Assembly (NCBI GenBank): GCA_030648615.1
Contig: JAUSHJ010000032.1
Span: 1 to 54,102 of the forward strand
Source of the DNA: Microcaldota archaeon
GTDB taxonomy: Archaea; Micrarchaeota; Micrarchaeia; Anstonellales; Bilamarchaeaceae
Direction: 5' to 3'
Length of the DNA stretch: 54,102 nucleotides
Both the position numbers and the translations under genes were made by a program. Below, piece by piece: positions 41,884 to 50,810 of the stretch. Position 1 is the first letter of the stretch. Each line of letters starts with the position of its first letter. The notes under the pieces were generated by a model. It saw only the letters and a program-made list of their open reading frames with translations. It was not told the origin of the DNA and did no database searches.

Positions 41884-42441
41884 TTAATCTGGAAATGTCA
41901 GCTCATCAGGGTCTTTGTCTAAGGTAAGCGCACATTCCTTTGATTTTGGAGTTGTTTCGGTAACTAACTTTTCTACTTTATTTGCAATTTTTCGTCTGTT
42001 ATTCTTTTTATCAATGATAAGATCAATTAATTGCGCATTTACATATTCCAGAACTTCTTCTGGAGCTTCAGTAAATATTATGGTGTACGGTGCAGGATTT
42101 TGGGATTTTGCCATTGCAACTAAATCAGCAATCTTAATTCTCATGCCATATGCTAGAAAAGATGTAATTACGACAATGTCAAAACCTTTTAAATCACCCA
42201 GTTCTATCTTTCTAAAACTTGTCAATTCTCCAGAAGTTGTTATTCTCAGCGGACGGTAAGCACTGTAGTTTAATGCAGAGGTAAATATTTCATTCCAATA
42301 TTTTGAAGCTCCTATGACAACGACTTTTTTGTTTGCAAGAGTTTGAATATACTCGGGTTCTGCTATTTTTGTAGTTGTAAATTTTCTCGTAGTAGATCTA
42401 TCATTTTCTTTATTTGACAAAGTTCTTAGCTTATTTTTCAT
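41884..42441 (-). CDS. Hypothetical protein with Rossmann/receiver-like core
   Basis: 185 aa, unrecognised. A polar N-terminus (about 35 residues) precedes an alpha/beta core. VVVIGASKYWNEIF, LKGFDIVVITSFLAYGM and YTIIFTEAPEEVLEYV are laid out like a receiver domain, but without the conserved phosphorylatable Asp pattern. The C-terminal tail is Lys/Glu/Asp-rich. It lies between the trp operon and the ACT regulator, divergent from the latter, so a link to amino-acid regulation is possible but unproven. Confidence 0.55.
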   Translation of the reverse strand: MKNKLRTLSNKENDRSTTRKFTTTKIAEPEYIQTLANKKVVVIGASKYWNEIFTSALNYSAYRPLRITTSGELTSFRKIELGDLKGFDIVVITSFLAYGMRIKIADLVAMAKSQNPAPYTIIFTEAPEEVLEYVNAQLIDLIIDKKNNRRKIANKVEKLVTETTPKSKECALTLDKDPDELTFPD

Positions 42442-42520
42442 TAAAATGGCCCTAAAGACTTCAATAAATCTTTACGTGGCAAATGTATTTATTTAAACTT
42501 TTGTGTATACTAATGTACCT

Positions 42521-43021
42521 ATGCTTGAAATGCTTGAAAAGTTCTTTGAGAATGCACGCGGAAGAAAATTGGTTGCAATCGAGTTTCTCCGCCTTGGTTT
42601 GAAGGTTGACGGAAAAGGAAAAATATATGCAGGAAATATAGAGTTGCCACCTGCAAAAATAGGTCGTGCTTTAAGTGTAGACAGAAGAGTAGTAATTGAA
42701 ACTGCAAAGGCAATTGCAGATGATGATAAATTATTGCAGATATTTTATCGGTTAGAATCGCGTGCTTTCATGGGCAATGCTGCCAGGGAACTTGGATTTG
42801 ACGTGATAGAATTGAGGGCAGACCCTAAGAAAAAAGGAATTGTAGCTTCTGTAACAAAGGTTCTTGCTGATGCTGGAATAGTCATTCGTCAAATCATTTC
42901 TGATGATCCGGATTTGTTTCCAGATCCTGTACTTACTATAATCATAGATGGGAAATTAAGTTCCAGAGTTATAAAAACTCTGAAAGAGTTGAAGTTTGCA
43001 GACAGTATCATGATTAAATGA
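42521..43021 (+). CDS. ACT-domain regulator of amino acid metabolism (COG2150-like)
   Basis: 166 aa. The N-terminal part (residues about 1-85) is helical and HTH-like (LPPAKIGRALSVDRRVVIET), and the C-terminal part (about 95-166) is an ACT domain (KKGIVASVTKVLADAGIVIR, then FPDPVLTIIIDG). This matches the archaeal group annotated as predicted regulators of amino acid metabolism. The ATG at 42521 lies about 26 nt after TTTAAAC, so it is probably leaderless. The upstream GTGTATAC box resembles the trp operator, making it the best local candidate for a trp regulator. Confidence 0.75.
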   Translation: MLEMLEKFFENARGRKLVAIEFLRLGLKVDGKGKIYAGNIELPPAKIGRALSVDRRVVIETAKAIADDDKLLQIFYRLESRAFMGNAARELGFDVIELRADPKKKGIVASVTKVLADAGIVIRQIISDDPDLFPDPVLTIIIDGKLSSRVIKTLKELKFADSIMIK

Positions 43022-43423
43022 TTATATTCTTTGTATTTCTTTGACACTGGTATTTATTGCTTTTTTAACTACTTCTAAACCTAGCATTGCACACTTTAAA
43101 CGAGAAGGATTTTTGCTTAAATCTATTTTTATCATTTTAATTATTTCTTCTTTTCCCATTTTGTCTACTTCTTCAAGCGTTTTGCCTTTTAGTTCTTCAG
43201 TAAGCAGACTAGCACTTGCCTGGCTTATGGCACAGCCGTTTCCAATGAATTTAACATCCTCTATTTTTTTCCTACCTGCATCTAATTTAATAAACATCTC
43301 TATTTTGTCACCACAAAGTGGATTGAAACTCTGTTCATGTAAATCTGCATTCTCGATCTTACCAAAATTAACTGGATTTTTGTAAAGTTCAAGAATGAAT
43401 TCCTGGTAAATATCTTCGCTCAT
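43022..43423 (-). CDS. sufU: SufU/IscU-type Fe-S scaffold
   Basis: 133 aa. Three conserved cysteines sit in NPLCGDKIEM, GNGCAISQAS and SRLKCAMLGLEV, the scaffold/sulfur-acceptor arrangement of IscU/SufU. SufU in Gram-positive bacteria accepts sulfur from SufS. The stop abuts the convergent ACT gene with no gap, and the ATG abuts the sufS stop. Third gene of sufC-sufS-sufU. Confidence 0.92.
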   Translation of the reverse strand: MSEDIYQEFILELYKNPVNFGKIENADLHEQSFNPLCGDKIEMFIKLDAGRKKIEDVKFIGNGCAISQASASLLTEELKGKTLEEVDKMGKEEIIKMIKIDLSKNPSRLKCAMLGLEVVKKAINTSVKEIQRI

Positions 43424-44632
43424 TTATTTTACCCCAAATATTTTCTTTGCATAATTTATACTATCAACAAGTGCATCGACATCTTTCTTTTCATTATAAA
43501 TATAGAAACTTGCTCTGGCAGTTGCATTCAATTTTAGGTATTCGTGCAAAGGCATAGCACAGTGGTGACCAGTTCTTATGGCAATTCCTTTTTCATTTAG
43601 TAAACTAGCTAAATCATGGGGGTGAATTCCAGCTATGTCAAATGTGATCGCTCCAAGCCGTTTATCAACATCTACAGAGCCTATGATTTTACAGTTTTTT
43701 ATCTTACTGAGCATTTCAATTGCATAATTAGTCAATTCTTTTTCATGTTCTCTTATTTTTTTCATTCCAATTTTTTCTAAATAACTAATCGCTGCTCCAA
43801 GTCCAATTACTTCAGCTATTGGGGGCGTGCCAGCTTCAAACTTATAAGGCAGTTTATTCCATTCAGATTTATCAACATGCACTTCACTAATCATATCTCC
43901 GCCATAGTTGAACGGATCCATACTCTCAAGTAGTTCTTTTTTTCCATACAACACGCCTATGCCAGTGGGTCCCAGCATTTTATGTCCTGAAAAAGCGAAG
44001 AAATCACAATCTATTTTTCTTACATCAACAGGAAAATGAGGTATGCTCTGTGCTCCGTCTACCAGTACTACTGCATCGTTATCATGTGCAATTTTGCATA
44101 TTTTTTCAACAGGATTTATCGTTCCAAGTACGTTTGAAGCGTGTGTTACTGCAACTAGTTTTGCACCTTTAATTTTTCTTTCTAATTCACTCTCATCTAG
44201 TTCATAATTTTTGTTTATTCCAACTACTTCAAATATTGCACCAGTTTTACTGGCAAGTTGCTGCCATGGCACAAAATTGCTGTGATGTTCCATTATTGTA
44301 GTAACTATCTTGTCTCCTTTTTTGATAAATTTTTCTCCCCAGCTTCTCATTACCAGGTTAATTGATTCGGTAGTTCCTTTAGTATAAATTATTTCCTGTT
44401 CGCTTGAAGCATTTATAAAATTTTTAACTTTGCTTCTTGCATCATCATATTTTTCAGAAGCTTCCTCGCTTATCTTGTAAACTCCCCGGTGGACGTTTGC
44501 ATTATAATTAGTGTAATAATCATTCATTGCTTCGATTACTTGCCTAGGTTTCTGAGAAGTGGCAGCAGAGTCTAGATAAACAAAATCGTGACCATTTATT
44601 TTTCTTTCCAATATTGGGAAATCTTTTTTCAT
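43424..44632 (-). CDS. sufS: Cysteine desulfurase SufS
   Basis: 402 aa PLP enzyme of the SufS/CsdA group that removes sulfur from cysteine. Motifs: YLDSAATSQKPRQVIEAM, THASNVLGTI, DGAQSIPHFPVDV, the Schiff-base Lys in FSGHKMLGPTGIGVLYG and the persulfide Cys in RTGHHCAMPLHEYL. Full length. It passes sulfur to SufU or SufB. Co-transcribed with sufC and sufU. Confidence 0.95.
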   Translation of the reverse strand: MKKDFPILERKINGHDFVYLDSAATSQKPRQVIEAMNDYYTNYNANVHRGVYKISEEASEKYDDARSKVKNFINASSEQEIIYTKGTTESINLVMRSWGEKFIKKGDKIVTTIMEHHSNFVPWQQLASKTGAIFEVVGINKNYELDESELERKIKGAKLVAVTHASNVLGTINPVEKICKIAHDNDAVVLVDGAQSIPHFPVDVRKIDCDFFAFSGHKMLGPTGIGVLYGKKELLESMDPFNYGGDMISEVHVDKSEWNKLPYKFEAGTPPIAEVIGLGAAISYLEKIGMKKIREHEKELTNYAIEMLSKIKNCKIIGSVDVDKRLGAITFDIAGIHPHDLASLLNEKGIAIRTGHHCAMPLHEYLKLNATARASFYIYNEKKDVDALVDSINYAKKIFGVK

Positions 44633-44652
44633 GGTAAAACCATTATTACTAG

Positions 44653-45396
44653 TTATACTATTCCTGCATAACCTTTCTGTTCCAATTCGTGTGCTAATTC
44701 ATGCCCACCAGTTTTTACAATTTTGCCTTTGCTTAGTACATGTACGAAATCCGGTTTTATATATTCAAGTATTCTTTTGTAATGGGTAATCACCAGGAAG
44801 CATCTCGTGCCATCATTCATCTCAGTTATGGCATTGGCAACACTCTTTAGAGAGTCAATGTCTAACCCAGAATCTATTTCGTCAAGTACTATTACTTTGG
44901 GTTTAAGCATGATCATCTGTAATAATTCTACACGTTTTTTTTCGCCACCGGAAAGTCCCACATTTAAATCTCTTTTTAGTATTTCTTTTGGCAAACCAAC
45001 TTTTTCTATTCCACTATCTGCTTCAGCTTTAAGTTTCACTAATCTTTCCAGTAGTTCTTTGCTAGGTCTTCCTTTTTCTTCAGTAGCACCGGTAGCTTTT
45101 CTCATGAAATTAAAAATACTGACTCCTTCTATTTCTTGTGGTGCCTGGAATGCCAGAAACAACCCTTTCCTTGCTCTTGCATCAGGTGTTAATTTTGAAA
45201 TCTCTTCTCCATCTATCAATATGCTTCCAGTAACTTTTAGGTTCGGATGACCCATTATGGCATTTGCCAATGTGCTTTTACCTGCTCCATTGGGTCCCAT
45301 TATAGCGTGCAATTCACCCTTTCCAAGTTTGAGACTAATGCTATCTATTATTACTTTATCTCCAGCTTTGACTGTAAGGTCTTTAATTTCAAACAT
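44653..45396 (-). CDS. sufC: Fe-S assembly ATPase SufC
   Basis: 247 aa ABC-type ATPase. Walker A GPNGAGKSTLANAIMGH, signature GLSGGEKKRVELLQMI, Walker B VIVLDEIDSGLDIDSL and the switch His in VITHYKRILEYI are all present. It drives the SufB-SufC-SufD scaffold. The start at 45396 (MFEIKDLTV) has GTGAT upstream. Divergent from sufB, sharing a promoter region with a palindrome at 45429-45442. Confidence 0.95.
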   Translation of the reverse strand: MFEIKDLTVKAGDKVIIDSISLKLGKGELHAIMGPNGAGKSTLANAIMGHPNLKVTGSILIDGEEISKLTPDARARKGLFLAFQAPQEIEGVSIFNFMRKATGATEEKGRPSKELLERLVKLKAEADSGIEKVGLPKEILKRDLNVGLSGGEKKRVELLQMIMLKPKVIVLDEIDSGLDIDSLKSVANAITEMNDGTRCFLVITHYKRILEYIKPDFVHVLSKGKIVKTGGHELAHELEQKGYAGIV

Positions 45397-45428
45397 AAAA
45401 ATCACGATATTTAATGATAATATAAATA

Positions 45429-45442
45429 TTAGGTATGCCTAA
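45429..45442. promoter_or_regulatory. Candidate iron-box operator between sufC and sufB
   Basis: TTAGGTATGCCTAA is a perfect inverted repeat (TTAGG-N4-CCTAA) and resembles half-sites of DtxR/IdeR-type metal regulators (TTAGGTTAG...). It lies between the two opposed TATA-like boxes, TTTTTAAATATA (45443-45454, toward sufB) and TATTTATATTA (about 45416-45427, toward sufC), where a repressor would block both. The regulator gene is not in the window. Confidence 0.55.
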
Positions 45443-45506
45443 CTTTTTAAATATAGGAGTTCATATAACTGATTAAGCTAAAATAATTCTAAACGTTGTG
45501 ATTAAA

Positions 45507-46913
45507 ATGGCTGAAGGAAAGGCAGCACTAAATTCTCTAAATACATACAAATATGGTTTTCGTGATAATCATAATTACTTTTATCGGTCAGAACCAGGAC
45601 TTACTGCAGAATTAGTACAGGAAATATCTAGAATAAAAGGTGAACCAGAGTGGATGCTTGAGAAACGATTGCAAGCGTACCAATTTTTCTTGAAAAAACC
45701 AATGCCTTCCTGGGGTGCAGATCTTAGTGCAATTAAGTTTGAAGATATTATTTATTATGCAAGGCCAACCGAGAAACAATCTGCTAATTGGGATGATGTA
45801 CCAGATGACATAAAAAAAACATTTGATAAAATAGGTGTTCCAGAAGCAGAAAAAAAGTTTTTAGGTGGAGTTTCATCGCAATATGACAGTGAGGTTGTGT
45901 ACCACAATCTCAAAAAAGAATGGTCAGATCAAGGAATAATTTTTACAGATATGGATACTGCAGTTAGAGAACATCCAGAAATAGTAAAAAAATATTTTGG
46001 TACTGTTATCCCTGCTAATGATAATAAATTCGCATCACTTAATGGGGCAGTTTGGAGTGGCGGCTCATTTATTTATGTTCCAAAAGGAGTGGATGTAAAT
46101 ATTCCACTACAGGCATACTTTAGAATAAATACTGAAAATGCTGGACAATTCGAGCGTACGCTAATAATTGCAGATGTGGGAGCTAATGTACATTACGTGG
46201 AAGGCTGCAGTGCCCCCATTTACACCGCAGGTGCATTGCATTCCGCAGTAGTAGAATTAATTGCAATGAAAAATTCCCATATAAGATATACTACCATACA
46301 GAACTGGTCAAGCAACGTTTACAATCTTGTTACAAAGAGAAGTGTCGCATACGAGAATGCACTCGTCGAGTGGATGGATGGTAATATAGGGTCACGTGTG
46401 ACTATGAAATACCCGAGTATTATTTTAAAAGAACCAGGTGCACGTGGTGAAGTTGTAAGCGTTGCCTATGCCGGCAAAGGTCAACATCAGGATGCTGGAG
46501 CTAAAATTTATCACATGGCCCCTAATACTACTTCAAGAATAATCTCAAAGAGCATTAGCAAAGATGGCGGAAGAACCACTTACAGGGGTTTAGTCAAGGT
46601 AGTAAAGGGAGCGAAAAAATGCAAGACCTTTGTTCAATGTGATGCTTACATGCTTGATGAAACTTCAAGAAGTGATACTTATCCAAAGATTCAGATAAAT
46701 GAAGATGATGCGACTGTTGCACACGAAGCAAAGGTAGGCAAGATAAGTGATGAGAAGCTATTTTATTTAATGTCTCGTGGAATTCCAGCACAGGAAGCTA
46801 TCTCCATTATAATACTTGGGTTTATTGAAGAATTTACAAAGGAACTTCCAATGGAATACGCAGTGGAACTCAATCGTCTTATACAATTAGAGCTTGAAGG
46901 AGCTGTTGGCTGA
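45507..46913 (+). CDS. sufB: Fe-S cluster assembly protein SufB
   Basis: About 468 aa scaffold subunit. Signatures: [82 protein letters not shown] and [13 protein letters not shown]. It assembles clusters with SufC and SufD. The ATG at 45507 follows GTGATT; first gene of sufBD. The end overlaps sufD as TGATG. Confidence 0.95.
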   Translation: MAEGKAALNSLNTYKYGFRDNHNYFYRSEPGLTAELVQEISRIKGEPEWMLEKRLQAYQFFLKKPMPSWGADLSAIKFEDIIYYARPTEKQSANWDDVPDDIKKTFDKIGVPEAEKKFLGGVSSQYDSEVVYHNLKKEWSDQGIIFTDMDTAVREHPEIVKKYFGTVIPANDNKFASLNGAVWSGGSFIYVPKGVDVNIPLQAYFRINTENAGQFERTLIIADVGANVHYVEGCSAPIYTAGALHSAVVELIAMKNSHIRYTTIQNWSSNVYNLVTKRSVAYENALVEWMDGNIGSRVTMKYPSIILKEPGARGEVVSVAYAGKGQHQDAGAKIYHMAPNTTSRIISKSISKDGGRTTYRGLVKVVKGAKKCKTFVQCDAYMLDETSRSDTYPKIQINEDDATVAHEAKVGKISDEKLFYLMSRGIPAQEAISIIILGFIEEFTKELPMEYAVELNRLIQLELEGAVG

Positions 46914-48040
46914 TGCAGTTTACCAGAAAAGATGTGGAATTACTATCACAGTCACTTAACGAACCAGAGTGGTTGCTGGAAGAACGGCTCTATGCATTTT
47001 CTATTCTTGAGGAATTCCTTGCAAAAGATAGCTCACTTGCTGAAAAGTTTGGTACTTATTATACAAAAGTAAATCGTCAGCTATCAAAAAAATCTTCAAA
47101 TGTTGAAAAATCTTCCGGCCTAGGCAGAATGACACTTCACGATTTGTTATTTAATGCACTTCGGGGCGAATTTGCCAAGGAAGCATTCCTCAGCAAAGAA
47201 TTTAAACCAGAAAAAAGTCCGGAAATTGCATTTATTCTTGCATTTTTTACAGAATGCAGCTTTTATTTTGCCGAAGCTGGGCAACCATGCGATTTCCGGA
47301 GCGAAGTAGTAGGTGGAATATCATTAGATCTGTTCTTTCTTGAAGCCAATTGCACTGGTAAAATCGTTCGTACTCTTAAGGACGGAATGAAGTTAGAAGA
47401 ATATTCCTATTCATCAAATACCAATTTTGAAAGTCTAATTGTGAATAATGGAGATCACGATACAGCGTTTCTTTCCTCTGCTAATTTAATAGGTGAGAAT
47501 GCTCTAGTGAATACCTATTCAGCAAGTTTCGGTTCAGGAAAAATAGAAACTCTAAATAAACTTACTGGGCATAATGCACAGGCGTATGATGTCGAATTAT
47601 TTGTTGAGGCAGACAATAATAAAATGAATCTAAATTCAGTGCTTCAACATTCTGGAACAGCTACAAAAGGCAATATTTGTGTAAAGGGTATCGCAAGAGA
47701 TAGTGCATCAGTTAAGTTAGATGGCATGATAAAAGTAGATAAAGATGGTGGCGGAGCAGAATCTTTCCTTGATCAGCACGTAATGCTCATGAATCCAGGA
47801 TGTCATGCAGAAGCTAATCCGGAATTGGAAATAGAAAATAATAATGTCATGTCTAGGCATTCTGCTTCTGTTGCTCAGATAGACGAAGAGAAGCTATTTT
47901 ATGCTGAGAGTCGTGGTCTTAATTCCGATCAGGCAAAGCAAATGTTGGTTGATGGTTTTCTCAATTCTGCAGTGGAAAAAATAAAAGATGAGAAAATGAA
48001 GGAAGAGATACTGGAGTTAGTTGGGAAACATCAGCAATAA
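46913..48040 (+). CDS. sufD: Fe-S cluster assembly protein SufD
   Basis: 375 aa SufB paralogue and partner. The C-terminal SufBD core (GDHDTAFLSSANLIGENALV, VLQHSGTATKGNICVKGIAR, MLMNPGCHAEANPELEIENN, VMSRHSASVAQIDEEKLFYA) is preceded by a divergent N-terminus beginning EPEWLLEERLYAF. Usually SufD lacks the key SufB cysteine. It starts inside the sufB stop, so the pair is coupled. Confidence 0.94.
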   Translation: MQFTRKDVELLSQSLNEPEWLLEERLYAFSILEEFLAKDSSLAEKFGTYYTKVNRQLSKKSSNVEKSSGLGRMTLHDLLFNALRGEFAKEAFLSKEFKPEKSPEIAFILAFFTECSFYFAEAGQPCDFRSEVVGGISLDLFFLEANCTGKIVRTLKDGMKLEEYSYSSNTNFESLIVNNGDHDTAFLSSANLIGENALVNTYSASFGSGKIETLNKLTGHNAQAYDVELFVEADNNKMNLNSVLQHSGTATKGNICVKGIARDSASVKLDGMIKVDKDGGGAESFLDQHVMLMNPGCHAEANPELEIENNNVMSRHSASVAQIDEEKLFYAESRGLNSDQAKQMLVDGFLNSAVEKIKDEKMKEEILELVGKHQQ

Positions 48041-48106
48041 AATTCGAGCTTATTTTTTTGTTTATAATCAAAACATATTTAAACATGTCTTAACATATTT
48101 ATAAAC

Positions 48107-49171
48107 ATGGCTACTAGAGCTTTCAGAAATAGAGATCTTCAATTGAGAGATTATACTCATCTATGCGGTACTGCTAGGGAACGGCAAGTTGTTAGTGCTC
48201 TTCCAATAGTCGATCGATTTGTCGAAATCAAAAGTTTAAGAGGCAGAAGAGATTTTAATCCTACTCATTATAGGGAGCTCTACGGAAATTCTTTTCCAAA
48301 TCCAGATGAACGAAGCCCATGGTCAGCGATGATAGGGTCAGTAGGTGACATGAATCATATTGATCATTCAGCAAAATTACAGGCAAAATATAGACATCTT
48401 CGTTACCATGATGTGGTGGCTCTAAAAGGAAGAGCAGTTGCAGGGTTTACTTCATTTGCAACCATGCCGCTAGAGAGTGGCAAATCAGTTGTATATGATC
48501 TCTATACTGGTGTAGCAGATCGGCTATTCATGCTAGGTACCTATGGTATTGATACCGAGTTTAGGTCTCGCGGAATTGCACATTATTTTTATGTTTTACG
48601 TCATGGCATGGCAGAGGAAGATGGTAGAAAACTAGGTTATTCAAGTGAAGTGGCCGGCACCATGTTGGAATCAGAAATGATTGGGCAAGCGAACGACGAG
48701 CAAAGCATAAGAAATACAAGGACCAGATTACAAATTCATCAGCGTATGGGTGCTCTTGTATTAATGATAGATGCGGGTTCGGATTGTTGGATTACACCAC
48801 ATTTACAACCAAAACTTTCTGACGATTCTAATCCATTACTAATGCATCTTCTTTTTAGGCGACTTCAAGCAGACGGAGTGCATTTGAATCATATTTGTGA
48901 AATAGATCGAGAATTAGCAACTTCGTTCCTAAGAGCTTATATCTATAGTTTTGAACATCAGTCAACAACTACTGAGATCGACGAGATGCGCAGTAATACG
49001 GATTCTAGATTAGCTGCAGGAAAGAGATTCATTCTTGTTCCTCCTGATAAATTGCCAGATATGGTTACGCTTGCAAGTAACGATCCACTTCTTCGAGAGC
49101 AGATCGAACGTGATTACGGTTCGTTTGACGGTCACGCAAGAAAAGTGAAACAAGTATTGGGGCAATTGTAA
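48107..49171 (+). CDS. Predicted GNAT-like acetyltransferase
   Basis: 354 aa. The segment MLGTYGIDTEFRSRGIAHYFYVLRH (about residues 143-167) resembles the acetyl-CoA-binding motif A (R/Q-x-x-G-x-A) of GNAT enzymes, preceded by a strand-rich region (VVALKGRAVAGFTSFATMPL). The rest is not recognised, and the protein is long for a single GNAT, so another domain is likely after about residue 230. Leaderless start from TTTAAAC. Two direct copies of AACATATTTA(TA)AACATG overlap the promoter and start. Confidence 0.5.
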   Translation: MATRAFRNRDLQLRDYTHLCGTARERQVVSALPIVDRFVEIKSLRGRRDFNPTHYRELYGNSFPNPDERSPWSAMIGSVGDMNHIDHSAKLQAKYRHLRYHDVVALKGRAVAGFTSFATMPLESGKSVVYDLYTGVADRLFMLGTYGIDTEFRSRGIAHYFYVLRHGMAEEDGRKLGYSSEVAGTMLESEMIGQANDEQSIRNTRTRLQIHQRMGALVLMIDAGSDCWITPHLQPKLSDDSNPLLMHLLFRRLQADGVHLNHICEIDRELATSFLRAYIYSFEHQSTTTEIDEMRSNTDSRLAAGKRFILVPPDKLPDMVTLASNDPLLREQIERDYGSFDGHARKVKQVLGQL

Positions 49172-49219
49172 ATCGACAAGTTTCCATTGGTAATCTATTT
49201 AAACCTTCTCACTAATAAT

Positions 49220-49300
49220 AAATAATACTTATTTCTCTAGTCTTAGCCGCTTCTTTGTAAGCGGTGGGGGCGAGGCTTTATTGCCGGGGATGTTTAAAAT
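49220..49300 (+). promoter_or_regulatory. Structured 5' leader of the eL18 operon
   Basis: CTATTTAAACC (about 49194-49204) should start transcription near 49225. The leader contains AGCCGCTT-ctttgt-AAGCGG...GGCT (about 49247-49277), a compact hairpin with an outer AGCC/GGCT clamp, before the eL18 ATG at 49301. Such leaders in ribosomal operons often bind a protein product for feedback; not shown here. Confidence 0.45.
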
Positions 49301-49651
49301 ATGAAAATTACAATCAGAGCAGATAATGCAGAACTGGCAGATTTAATACGGAAATTGCAAATTGCTAAAAAACCTTTCTGGAAAGCAATCGCTTATGAAT
49401 TAGCAAAGCCAAGGCGAAGAAGGAATGCAGTTAATCTTAGCAAGCTTGAATTGTATGCAGGCGAAAATGTACTTGTAGTTCCAGGCAAAGTGCTTGGTTC
49501 GGGTCACGTTATGAAGAAATATACTGTGGCAGCTTTCTCATTTAGTGAAAGTGCAAAGTCCATGATAGCAGCTGCAGGTGGCAAGGTTATGGGTATAAGC
49601 GAACTTTACTCTTCAAACCCCGATGCCAAAAATCTCGTGATTATTAAATAG
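49301..49651 (+). CDS. rpl18e: Ribosomal protein eL18
   Basis: 116 aa large-subunit protein of the L18e/L15 family. The N-terminal LADLIRKLQIAKKPFWKAIA, then AKPRRRRNAVNLSKLE, and VVPGKVLGSGHVMKKYTVAAFSFS are diagnostic. Size matches archaeal eL18. It heads the eL18-uL13-uS9-Rpo10 operon; 8 bp separate it from uL13. Confidence 0.96.
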   Translation: MKITIRADNAELADLIRKLQIAKKPFWKAIAYELAKPRRRRNAVNLSKLELYAGENVLVVPGKVLGSGHVMKKYTVAAFSFSESAKSMIAAAGGKVMGISELYSSNPDAKNLVIIK

Positions 49652-49659
49652 GTGAAAAC

Positions 49660-50079
49660 ATGATGCTTGTTATTGACGGTACAAATTTAATTCTTGGAAG
49701 AGCAGGATCTTTTATTGCTAAACAGATTTTAAATGGTTCAGAAGTTCATGTTATAAATGCAGAAAAGTTTATCATGACTGGTGATCCAGCAGTTGTAACC
49801 AATCGTTACCTTCTTAGGAGAAGAGCAAAACACAAAGGTACTCCAGAATTTTCTCCGGTGTGGCCAAAGAATCCAAACATGCTTGTAAGAAGAATTATTA
49901 GAGGTATGCTTCCATGGAAGACTACTCGAGGAAAGGATGCCTATGGTAGATTGAAAGTGTACATGGGAAACCCTAAAAATCTTACAGGTGCACAGACTGT
50001 TGAAACTGCTAAATTTACAAAGCCAATTAAGCATATTACAATACATCAACTCTGTACGAGTATAGGTTACGCTAAATAA
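49660..50079 (+). CDS. rpl13: Ribosomal protein uL13
   Basis: 139 aa. Motifs: IDGTNLILGRAGSFIAKQIL, HVINAEKFIMTGDPAVVTNR, VRRIIRGMLPWKTTRGKDAY and GRLKVYMGNP. This is a typical archaeal uL13. Tandem ATGs at 49660 and 49663 follow GGTGAA; either can be used. Confidence 0.96.
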   Translation: MMLVIDGTNLILGRAGSFIAKQILNGSEVHVINAEKFIMTGDPAVVTNRYLLRRRAKHKGTPEFSPVWPKNPNMLVRRIIRGMLPWKTTRGKDAYGRLKVYMGNPKNLTGAQTVETAKFTKPIKHITIHQLCTSIGYAK

Positions 50080-50092
50080 ATGGTGATATTTC

Positions 50093-50737
50093 ATGACAGA
50101 CGAAACTAAAGTAATCACAGAAAAGAAAGTCGCAACTGAAGATAAAAAACCAAAGAAGAAGAAAGTTGAAAAGACTGAGGCAAACGTTGAAAAGAAAGTA
50201 GACGCTAAGACCGAAGTAAAGACAGAAACTCACATTGCACATGCTCCAGTAGCTGCTCCAACTGTTCCAGTAAAGCACGTAGCAGTAGTTGCTCCTGAAG
50301 TTAAAACTCCAAAAGCAAAGAAGAAATCAAAGAAGAAAGAAAGTTTCATGGCAAGAGGTAAAAGAAAATCGAGTATTGCAAGAGCTACTATTAACAAGGG
50401 AAGCGGTAAGATAAGAATTAACAATCTTTCTTTAGAAGCTTATTATACTAATAGATACGCAAGAGAAATTACAAAAGAAGCTGTTAATTATGTGGGTCCC
50501 GAAGTTAATGTAGTAGACATCCACGTCACTGTTTACGGTGGCGGCATAATGGGTCAAGCACAGGCTTCCAGAACTGCTATTGCAAAAGCACTAGTCCAAT
50601 ATTTTGATAGCCAAAATCTTAAGGATAAGTTCTTAGATATTGATAGATCACTATTGATAGAAGACGTAAGACGTGTAGAATCTAAGAAATATAAAGGACC
50701 CAAGGCAAGAGCAAGGTTCCAGAAATCATACAGATAA
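50093..50737 (+). CDS. rps9: Ribosomal protein uS9 with long basic/acidic N-terminal extension
   Basis: 214 aa, against about 130 usual for archaeal uS9. The core starts near residue 84 (MARGKRKSSIARATINKGSG) and ends with ARARFQKSYR, whose C-terminal Arg tail reaches the P-site tRNA. The first 83 residues are a Lys/Glu/Ala/Val-rich low-complexity region. An internal ATG at 50348 could give a normal-size protein, but GGTGAT at 50081-50086 supports the long form. Confidence 0.93.
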   Translation: MTDETKVITEKKVATEDKKPKKKKVEKTEANVEKKVDAKTEVKTETHIAHAPVAAPTVPVKHVAVVAPEVKTPKAKKKSKKKESFMARGKRKSSIARATINKGSGKIRINNLSLEAYYTNRYAREITKEAVNYVGPEVNVVDIHVTVYGGGIMGQAQASRTAIAKALVQYFDSQNLKDKFLDIDRSLLIEDVRRVESKKYKGPKARARFQKSYR

Positions 50738-50744
50738 TTATCGC

Positions 50745-50780
50745 AAGTCGCTTCCCCGCCTGATGGCGGTTACGACAGTT
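50745..50780 (+). promoter_or_regulatory. Hairpin in the rpo10 leader
   Basis: GTCG-cttcc-CCGCC-tgat-GGCGG-tta-CGAC (about 50750-50778) forms a strong stem between uS9 and rpo10. TTTAAAG follows, then GAGGTTGATG before the ATG at 50811. It may be a processing site, attenuator or protein-binding leader. Confidence 0.4.
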
Positions 50781-50810
50781 GTTTAAAGTTAGAAATTAGA
50801 GGTTGATGAT

